Source: Nitrospinota bacterium (GTDB lineage Bacteria > JAUXIQ01). From it: DNA of 5,979 nucleotides. The position numbers and the translations under genes are program-made. The DNA is taken from positions 1 to 5,979 of the forward strand of contig JAUXIQ010000143.1 in NCBI GenBank assembly GCA_030620925.1. Reading direction: 5' to 3'. Of this stretch, positions 1-5,291 are shown in pieces. The notes below the pieces were generated by a model. It made no database searches. It was not told where the DNA came from and saw only the letters and a list, made by a program, of their open reading frames with translations. Positions within the stretch are counted from its first letter, which is position 1. Each line of letters opens with the position of its first letter.

Positions 1-2
1 TA

Positions 3-1154
3 GCTATTCTGGTGGAAACCTTCCCGCACGATGAGAGGGGGACGGGACTGGGCGTTTTCAGCGTGGGCGCCACGCTCATCCCTTACGCCCTCGGGCCAAG
101 CATCGGCGGGTACCTGCTTGAGCACCTTAACTGGCGCATCATGTTCTTCGTCAACCTGCCCATAGGGGTTGCCGGTTTATTGCTGGTCAGCTTTATAATG
201 CGGGATATCAGGTCAGGCGTAAAGATGTCCTTCGATTTCCTCGGTTTCGCTACCCTGACACTCTCACTGCTCTCCCTGCTGCTCGCACTGAGCCAGGTAA
301 ACAAGGAAGGGTGGGATTCGAACTACATAATCTCGTTGGTCTTTATCTGTATTGTCGCTTTTGTCGCCTTCGTCATCATAGAGTTGAAGACCAAGAAGCC
401 CTTCATGGACCTGCAGCTTTTCAAGCACTATAACTTCAGCCTCAGCATGCTCACCATGATTCTATACGGCGTTACCTTCTACGCTGCTGCGTTCCTGCTC
501 CCGATACTGCTGGTTAACATCATGGACTATACGGTGTTCCAGCTGGGCCTCATGATGGTTCCGGGCTCCATAATCTCTTCAATTCTTTTACTGACATCCG
601 GCTGGATAGCCGATCGGTGGGATTCCAGGGTTTTGATTGGATTGGGCCTGGTGATGGGCTTTCTGGGCATGCTTATGTACTCCTCGGTTAATTTTCAGAC
701 TTCCGCCGGCACCATAGTGTTCATGCAGATGCTCAGGGGAGCGGGGGCTGGATTGCTGTTCATACCTCTGACCAAAGTGGCCATGAGAGGCATACCCCAG
801 GGTAAAGTGGGCATGGCATCCGGCTATCTGATGCTGTTGCTGGTCATAGGCGGTTCCTTCGGCATCGCCATGTTCAACACTTTCCTCCAAACGCGGATAG
901 CTTTTCACGGCTCAATGGGCAGCGACATGGTGAACCTCTCTTCGACGGGGTTTTATCTCTCGTTCGCCAGGGTGAAGGGATTCCTGTTGCACAGCGGTTT
1001 CTTTTCTGATGTACAGGCCTCGGCCTATTCGCTGTCGATGATAAAAGGGATGGTCGCCCAGGCGACCCTGGTCAGGGCATACAACGATGTGTTCCTGCTC
1101 ATCGCACTGTTCGCCTTGCTGGTGTTGGTCCCTGTGATCATAATGAAGAAATAA
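3..1154 (+). CDS. DHA2-family MFS drug/solute exporter, C-terminal part (5' truncated by window edge)
   Basis: Inner-membrane proton-coupled efflux transporter of the EmrB/QacA (DHA2, 14-helix) group. The frame is open to the left edge (A-I-L precedes the GTG at 12), so that GTG is internal and the true start lies outside, probably about 120 residues upstream by family length. The visible ~383 residues begin at the conserved ETFPHDERG loop. Motif C of antiporters follows (GPSIGGY, about residue 29 counted from the GTG), then F-F-V-N-L-P-I-G. About ten hydrophobic segments can be counted (near 12-34, 43-63, 74-93, 104-125, 143-165, 176-196, 205-223, 232-252, 268-290, 357-377), which with four missing helices gives 14. 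The segment RGAGAGLLFIPLT and a GGSFG near 281 also match the family. The usual N-x-x-R-Q-x-GGS is degenerate (L-M-L-L-L-V-I-GGS). The protein ends in a short basic tail, MKK. The substrate cannot be told; a partner membrane-fusion gene is not visible. Confidence 0.93.
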   Translation, partial: AILVETFPHDERGTGLGVFSVGATLIPYALGPSIGGYLLEHLNWRIMFFVNLPIGVAGLLLVSFIMRDIRSGVKMSFDFLGFATLTLSLLSLLLALSQVNKEGWDSNYIISLVFICIVAFVAFVIIELKTKKPFMDLQLFKHYNFSLSMLTMILYGVTFYAAAFLLPILLVNIMDYTVFQLGLMMVPGSIISSILLLTSGWIADRWDSRVLIGLGLVMGFLGMLMYSSVNFQTSAGTIVFMQMLRGAGAGLLFIPLTKVAMRGIPQGKVGMASGYLMLLLVIGGSFGIAMFNTFLQTRIAFHGSMGSDMVNLSSTGFYLSFARVKGFLLHSGFFSDVQASAYSLSMIKGMVAQATLVRAYNDVFLLIALFALLVLVPVIIMKK

Positions 1155-1165
1155 GGAGCTTTCAA

Positions 1166-1174
1166 GGGGAGTGA
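1166..1174 (+). promoter_or_regulatory. Ribosome binding site for the YbaK-like gene
   Basis: The purine-rich GGGGAGTGA lies 3 nt before the TTG at 1178, with its GGGGAG core about 6 nt away. It supports the TTG start. In that frame a TGA at 1172-1174 excludes any start further upstream. The GTG at 1171 is in another frame. Confidence 0.5.
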
Positions 1175-1177
1175 AAA

Positions 1178-1645
1178 TTGGGATCGGGCTCGAAAGTTAT
1201 ACAGTTATTGGATTCGATGGAGCTGAAATACAGGCTGCTTCCACACGCAAAGCCCGCTTATACCTGCGAGGCGGCGGCGGAGGAGAGAAATGTCCCTCTG
1301 GATGAAATGATAAAATGTATCCTCTTGGTGGATAGAAAGAAAAATTACTATCTGGTGTGCATGACGGCGGATGAAATGTTGGATACGGCCAAAGTACGAA
1401 GCTTGATGGATTCATCGAGATTAAGTTTTGCATCGGAGCGGGAAATAGAGGAAATATCGGGTTACGAGATGGGGGCTTTGCCGCCGCTGCTGTTGAAAGA
1501 AGATATTCCGGTTATTTTTGATGGCGGGATTATGAGAAAAGAGAAGGTTAATATCAGCTCTGGAGACCCCCGAATGGGCCTGGAGCTAAACTCTGAGGCG
1601 CTAATTTCTATAATAAAACCGAAATTCGGGGATGTGACGAAATAG
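1178..1645 (+). CDS. YbaK/EbsC/ProX-type aminoacyl-tRNA deacylase domain protein
   Basis: A stand-alone editing-domain protein of the YbaK / ProRS-INS superfamily. Known members hydrolyse mischarged tRNAs (for example Cys- or Ala-tRNA-Pro) in the cytoplasm. The 155-residue length is typical. Family features seen: an N-terminal L-P-H-A-K-P-A-Y-T stretch (21-29, like the usual 'H...YT.EEAA'), the lysine of the substrate pocket at K46 (E-M-I-K-C), the 'LV...AD' strand around 59-65, S-G-Y-E-M-G at 94-99 followed by prolines 102-103, I-P-V-I-F-D at 110-115, and S-S-G-D-P-R-M-G-L-E-L at 127-137. The glycine of the usual P-x-G loop is absent (P-P-L-L-L). The start is TTG; an internal ATG at 1217 would remove 13 residues and still keep the domain. 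It follows the exporter by 23 nt and may be co-transcribed, without an obvious functional link. Which tRNA it edits cannot be read from sequence. Confidence 0.85.
   Translation: MGSGSKVIQLLDSMELKYRLLPHAKPAYTCEAAAEERNVPLDEMIKCILLVDRKKNYYLVCMTADEMLDTAKVRSLMDSSRLSFASEREIEEISGYEMGALPPLLLKEDIPVIFDGGIMRKEKVNISSGDPRMGLELNSEALISIIKPKFGDVTK
1611..1630 (-). terminator. Weak candidate intrinsic terminator of the cytochrome operon
   Basis: On the - strand CCGA-ATT-TCGG forms a 4-bp GC-rich hairpin (1619-1629), followed at once by TTTTATTA. It lies about 75 nt past the CcsA stop, inside the 3' end of the convergent deacylase gene. The stem is very short, so this is a tentative call. Confidence 0.2.
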
Positions 1646-1701
1646 AAGGGGAGGGCGATAACAGAATCCGAAAAGATTGGAACGGATACTGGTCGTTGAT
1701 T

Positions 1702-2541
1702 TTATGGGCTTCGCCAGAATAGAAAATTGTGCTGCCGATACATGAAAAGGTCGACCCCCAGGTAGGTTACCATCACCGCCAGGAACCCTATCACCGCCAC
1801 CAGGGCGGCCTTTCGACCCCGCCACCCCCTGTGGTAGCGAGTATGGATGTAGGCGGCGAAAATGAGCCAGGTTATGAGCGACCAGGTCTCCTTCGGGTCC
1901 CACGACCAGAACCGGCCCCATACGTATTCCGCCCAGATGCCGCCGCTGATTATCCCCACCGTTAGAAAGCAAAATCCGACTATTGCGGCCCTGCGCGCCA
2001 CGTCGTCGAGCAGCTTTTCGCCTGCCTGGCTTTCAGCGGCGGGAGCCTCGTCGCTTCCCTTTCTGATCAGGTAAAGAAGGGAGGCCCCGAAAGTGGCTGC
2101 AAACGCCGAGTAGGCGACGAGAGCGGTAAGAATATGGATTTTGAGCCAGAAACCCCTGAATATGGGAATAACCGGCTCTACCGCCCTGGAGAGAGTCCAG
2201 GCATAGACGAGAATGGCCAGGGCTACGGGAAGAAGGGCAACGCCCAGGTCTTTGCGCCGGGAGAGCCGCTCGAAAATTATATGGGCCAGGACGACTCCGG
2301 CTGAAAAGAGGGACAGGAATTCGAAAGCGTTGAAAATGGGGAGGTGCCCCGCCCTGTATCCCCTCACGCTTAAAGAGACGACGTGAAACGCCCAGGCAAT
2401 TAAAGTGATAACCGGAGCGGCGCTCCGGTTCGCTTCTCCGTCTGACCGCAGCGAAAACAGGTAGATTAACCAGGCGGCCACATACCCCCCCGTGGCTACG
2501 CCCATGGTAAGTAATTCAATCTTTGCCGCTGTGATGGGCAT
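1702..2541 (-). CDS. ccsA: Cytochrome c biogenesis protein CcsA (ResC family, System II heme handling/synthase)
   Basis: Integral membrane half of the System II cytochrome c synthase. With ResB it moves heme across the membrane and ligates it to CXXCH motifs of apocytochromes on the outer face. The 279-residue protein is highly hydrophobic, consistent with about eight helices. The diagnostic tryptophan-rich WWD motif, W-G-R-F-W-S-W-D-P-K-E-T-W, is at 208-220. Histidines at conserved positions are H66 (A-G-H-L-P), H136 (L-K-I-H-I, before WWD), H233 (Y-I-H-T-R) and H271 in the last loop. H136 and H271 are the likely external heme ligands (P-His1/P-His2 by family knowledge). The usual C-terminal 'GVN...LHSY' appears here as G-V-D...Q-H-N-F. 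The ATG start at 2541 has AGGAG at 2552-2556, 10 nt upstream, overlapping the ResB stop codon. It is the last gene of the operon, 13 nt after ResB. The length fits stand-alone bacterial CcsA rather than the fused CcsBA form. Confidence 0.95.
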   Translation of the reverse strand: MPITAAKIELLTMGVATGGYVAAWLIYLFSLRSDGEANRSAAPVITLIAWAFHVVSLSVRGYRAGHLPIFNAFEFLSLFSAGVVLAHIIFERLSRRKDLGVALLPVALAILVYAWTLSRAVEPVIPIFRGFWLKIHILTALVAYSAFAATFGASLLYLIRKGSDEAPAAESQAGEKLLDDVARRAAIVGFCFLTVGIISGGIWAEYVWGRFWSWDPKETWSLITWLIFAAYIHTRYHRGWRGRKAALVAVIGFLAVMVTYLGVDLFMYRQHNFLFWRSP

Positions 2542-2551
2542 CTACGATTTA

Positions 2552-2556
2552 CTCCT
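2552..2556 (-). promoter_or_regulatory. Ribosome binding site of ccsA overlapping the resB stop
   Basis: On the - strand the sequence reads CAATAGGAGTAAATC. The TAG stop of resB shares bases with AGGAG, which lies 10 nt before the ccsA ATG. This suggests translational coupling, so that the two synthase subunits are made in step. Confidence 0.6.
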
Positions 2557-3628
2557 ATTGAAGGCCGGTCGAATTCCCTGAGCTTTGAGAGGTGCGCCGG
2601 TAGAAGGTGAAAACCAGTCCGGCCAGCAGGGCTATGAAACCCGTGATGAAAAAGGGTTTTTCGGGCCTTACGTATACGTGAATCCCTGTATAGGGGCGGA
2701 TGGACTCGATGGCCATGGTAAACGCGCCTACTTGCAGGGGTTCCTTATCCGTGGCGAAACCCATGGAATCAACGGTGCCGTCACTTTGTAGTTTGAATAT
2801 TTCCGTTGTAGCGCGGGGGGAGTTTCCCTCGTTTTCCCGTGCAGAACCCCAATCGTAATTTAAGCTGTGGGCCATATATCTCTGCTGGCCGCCGTAAAAG
2901 CTGATCAACGGCGGCGCCCAGGGCCAGATGGGGACAACCTTCTCCCGGCCATTGAGGTCCGTTATCACAAGATCGAAGACCCAACCGATGTCTTTGTGCG
3001 CCGGTAGAAGAGTAACACCTTTAGCGATTATGGGTTGGCCGGGCGCGATTGCAGCTTTCATAAAAGGATTGCCGTGGTGGAAAAGGGTTATCATGCTTTC
3101 CTGCTTTTCGGGGAATCGGGCGTCGGGTCCCCAGTGTTTGAAGGTCTCCTCCGGGTAATATTTCAGCTTAAACTCATCGAGCTTTATGACGAAGGGGAGG
3201 GGGGGCAAGACGGTTACATCACCCTCTACGAGACGGGTATAATACCGAAAACCTGAGAACCCGCTGTAGACCATTCCTCCCAGGATAGTGAGTATCCCCA
3301 GGTGGGCAAGGAGGATGCCCAGGGCTGCTCCTCTGCCTCGCTGCTGATAGACCCTGGGAAAGCGCTTAATGGCGACGGTGAGCAAACTGAAGCCCAGGAG
3401 CCCTAAAAGTATAATGTACCACCAGGAATGGAATATATCGTTGAGCTGAAGATAACGGTTGAGGCTTGCTATCCATTCGGGTATGTCTGAAGCCAGCTTG
3501 ACGTTGCGTCCCTGGGGAATGAGGCTTCCTATAATGGAGGCCGCGGCTATGGCTATCAGCAAAGGTATGGCGAACTTGACCGAGGCGATGAAACTGATTA
3601 AATTTTTTGATACGTTTCGCCAGGCCAT
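2555..3628 (-). CDS. resB: Cytochrome c biogenesis protein ResB (Ccs1/CcsB family)
   Basis: Partner of CcsA in System II cytochrome c maturation; it forms the heme channel and the apocytochrome-binding periplasmic part of the synthase. The 357 residues show the family layout. An N-terminal cytoplasmic stretch leads to helix 1 with the signature S-V-K-F-A-I-P-L-L (16-24) and I-I-G-S-L-I-P-Q (32-39). Helix 2 (about 66-88) starts with H-S-W-W, and its H67 is a candidate transmembrane heme ligand. Helix 3 (about 101-122) contains A-H-L-G-I. A large periplasmic domain spans about 125-322, and a last helix (about 327-343, after P-E-K-P-F-F) is followed by a short polar tail. The ATG at 3628 is 3 nt from the stop of the TPR gene, and AGGAG at 3640-3644 lies inside that gene's last codons. 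The length is shorter than the 450-550 residues of many ResB proteins, as in compact proteobacterial forms. The identification is firm because ccsA follows directly. Confidence 0.94.
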   Translation of the reverse strand: MAWRNVSKNLISFIASVKFAIPLLIAIAAASIIGSLIPQGRNVKLASDIPEWIASLNRYLQLNDIFHSWWYIILLGLLGFSLLTVAIKRFPRVYQQRGRGAALGILLAHLGILTILGGMVYSGFSGFRYYTRLVEGDVTVLPPLPFVIKLDEFKLKYYPEETFKHWGPDARFPEKQESMITLFHHGNPFMKAAIAPGQPIIAKGVTLLPAHKDIGWVFDLVITDLNGREKVVPIWPWAPPLISFYGGQQRYMAHSLNYDWGSARENEGNSPRATTEIFKLQSDGTVDSMGFATDKEPLQVGAFTMAIESIRPYTGIHVYVRPEKPFFITGFIALLAGLVFTFYRRTSQSSGNSTGLQ

Positions 3629-3631
3629 TTT

Positions 3632-4123
3632 TTACTTTTCTCCTGAAGCTGCTTTCTGCGCCGAGCGCCGCTGCAGCTTGGCCATAGTTTCCATAAAATC
3701 CTTGGCCTGGCGGTTGGTTGGAGCAATGCTCAATGCGGCGGTGAAATAGCCCTTGGCCATATCCAGTCTTTCCAACTTGAAATATACCACACCGAAGGCG
3801 TTCAATATTTTGATTTCTCCGGGATTAAGGGTGAGAGCCCGCTCCAGGTAGAGGACGGCAAAGCCGTATCTTTTCGTCTGGACCATGACCGAGGCCATGT
3901 AAAAAGGTGCATTCCATTCCCTGGGGTTGGTCCTCAGGGCTTTACGGAGCTCGAGTTCGGCGTGAAGATAGTCTTTCTTGTTATAAAGGTCGATGCCTTT
4001 TTGGAGATGGACTTGCGCCTGTCGCAGAGTTTGATTATGGGGACGGACGTAGAGGGTGAAAATTAAAATAGCCGCGACAACCACTGCCACGGCCACAAGA
4101 CCGATTACTTTTCTTAAATTCAT
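3632..4123 (-). CDS. Membrane-anchored TPR protein, possible cytochrome-assembly helper
   Basis: A 163-residue protein with one N-terminal transmembrane segment (about 6-26, after M-N-L-R-K, so the bulk should be periplasmic by the positive-inside rule). Three tetratricopeptide repeats follow, near 35-68, 70-102 and 104-137. Each shows the spaced small/large residue pattern and ends in N-P or A-P (T-N-P-R, L-N-P-G, I-A-P-T). The C-terminus is basic and charged. TPR proteins bind extended peptides. In other cytochrome systems (CcmI, NrfG) anchored TPR domains hold the apocytochrome for heme ligation; a similar role here is inferred only from its place directly before resB and ccsA. The ATG at 4123 has AGGG at 4130-4133, 6 nt away. 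It begins 34 nt after the EB_dh-like gene and ends 3 nt before resB. I do not recognise a named family beyond TPR. Confidence 0.85.
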   Translation of the reverse strand: MNLRKVIGLVAVAVVVAAILIFTLYVRPHNQTLRQAQVHLQKGIDLYNKKDYLHAELELRKALRTNPREWNAPFYMASVMVQTKRYGFAVLYLERALTLNPGEIKILNAFGVVYFKLERLDMAKGYFTAALSIAPTNRQAKDFMETMAKLQRRSAQKAASGEK

Positions 4124-4157
4124 CGCCTGCCCTATAAGGCGTTACTCGACATTTCTT

Positions 4158-5276
4158 CTACTTCTCTGTCTTGCTGAGAGGTTCGAACTGGATGAAAAGG
4201 CGTCCCGATTCGCTGGATTTGTCCAGCCCTTCAACGTGGTCAAAGACATGAATTGAGAATTGGGTTACTCTCTCAAAAACTGAGTCGGTTATTGTTCTGG
4301 AAGGGGTAATCAGTACCCTGCGAAACTCCACTGTCCAACGACCATCTTCCCAGCGCCCCTTTGCCGCCACTTCTCCCGCATCACCGGTGAGTTTGGCGGG
4401 CTTATATTGAGGTGCTATAAGTAGTGGGGTCTGAGCAGCGTGAGCGGTCTGCGGGCTCAGGATGTTTGAACCCTGCTTATTATCCGGGGCAGGATGTTTA
4501 GTAGTAAACTCGGGCCTCCGCTTTCTATTAATAGGATCCGGTTGGTACCTGACGTAAACTTCCCTTTCCAGGGGAGTTCTCTTGTACATCCTTTTGAGTT
4601 CTTGCCAGGGTTTTGTCAGAATATCCGGCCTGCGGTCTATGAACTTTAGATCCCAGAGGATGTTTTTATTCCTGCTGGTGTACTTGGTAAAACCCAGACC
4701 TGGAACCGATCGGTTCAGGACGCTACCGTCGACATCTACTGCCTGACCCAGAGGATCGCTGCGTGCCGCCAGCCAAAGCCAGCCGTCGAAATCGTAAGTG
4801 TATCCGGAGAGCAGTGAGGGGGTCCAATCACAGCCGCCCTCTATGCTCACAAAAAGAGAGTCTTCCACTTGTTTGCCTTCAACGTAGCGTCCGAGCTTTT
4901 GGTTCCAGACCCAGGGTCGGTGTTGATCGTCTTTGGTTGCGTCGGGCCAGCTCACCAGGAGAAAAACCTCCTTGTCAGTGTAGACCGCCTTAATGGTGGC
5001 TTCACGCACCGAGCCGTATGTCAGGGGCACGGTAAGGCTTTCCGCCTGGGACCAAACAGGGTCACTCCCTTTACCGTCAATAGTCGGCACGGCCTTTACG
5101 CGGGCGGCTTTAAGTATGAGAGCTTCATCGAAGCCCTCAGGCTGCCAGGGTTCGTTTTCCACTTCAATGAGCAGGACCTCATCATTGATTTGGCGCTGGC
5201 TCACATCCCCGCGAGCCGTGATGGCCCAGTTAAGAATAATAAGCGTGGCAACCAGAATAAAAGCTATCACTCTCAT
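4158..5276 (-). CDS. Secreted ethylbenzene-dehydrogenase-like (EB_dh) heme-binding protein
   Basis: A 372-residue exported protein with a clear signal peptide (M-R-V then a hydrophobic core to about 18, likely cleaved near A-R-G at 21-23). The rest resembles the EB_dh domain, the fold of the b-heme gamma subunit of ethylbenzene and dimethylsulfide dehydrogenases (DOMON-like beta sandwich). Landmarks are I-D-G-K-G-S-D-P-V-W (66-75), A-V-Y-T-D-K-E-V-F-L-L-V-S-W-P-D (97-112), D-F-D-G-W-L-W-L-A-A-R-S-D-P-L-G (162-177), A-A-K-G-R-W-E-D-G-R-W-T-V-E-F-R-R (304-320) and F-S-I-H-V-F-D (340-346). It has no CXXCH. In EbdC the heme is held by Met and Lys. K306 is a possible Lys counterpart, but a matching Met is not obvious (M230 is a candidate). 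Residues about 235-285 form a basic, proline-rich insertion. No molybdenum catalytic subunit is nearby, so it is probably an electron-transfer partner of the cytochrome upstream. The ATG at 5276 has AGAGGA at 5284-5289, 7 nt away. Confidence 0.82.
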   Translation of the reverse strand: MRVIAFILVATLIILNWAITARGDVSQRQINDEVLLIEVENEPWQPEGFDEALILKAARVKAVPTIDGKGSDPVWSQAESLTVPLTYGSVREATIKAVYTDKEVFLLVSWPDATKDDQHRPWVWNQKLGRYVEGKQVEDSLFVSIEGGCDWTPSLLSGYTYDFDGWLWLAARSDPLGQAVDVDGSVLNRSVPGLGFTKYTSRNKNILWDLKFIDRRPDILTKPWQELKRMYKRTPLEREVYVRYQPDPINRKRRPEFTTKHPAPDNKQGSNILSPQTAHAAQTPLLIAPQYKPAKLTGDAGEVAAKGRWEDGRWTVEFRRVLITPSRTITDSVFERVTQFSIHVFDHVEGLDKSSESGRLFIQFEPLSKTEK

Positions 5277-5291
5277 GATTCCATCCTCTTA

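Noticed and set aside
588-908. Open frame of 106 codons antisense to the exporter gene
   Set aside because: His/Gln-rich translation with no domain and no ribosome site. It is opposite conserved transporter helices and is a shadow of that gene.
1268-1285. GGCGGCGGCGGAGGAG run as a repeat or internal ribosome site
   Set aside because: It encodes the E-A-A-A-E-E stretch of the deacylase in frame and no start codon follows at suitable spacing with a plausible gene.
1666-1697. Short inverted repeats (ATCCG/CGGAT and AACG/CGTT) in the convergent gap as terminators
   Set aside because: Stems of 4-5 bp with long loops and no run of T directly after; too weak to call.
1601-1972. Open frame of 123 codons on the - strand overlapping the end of ccsA
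   Set aside because: It is a shifted frame over the WWD-containing part of ccsA, with Gly/Pro-rich translation and no recognisable domain. The ccsA frame matches a known family fully.
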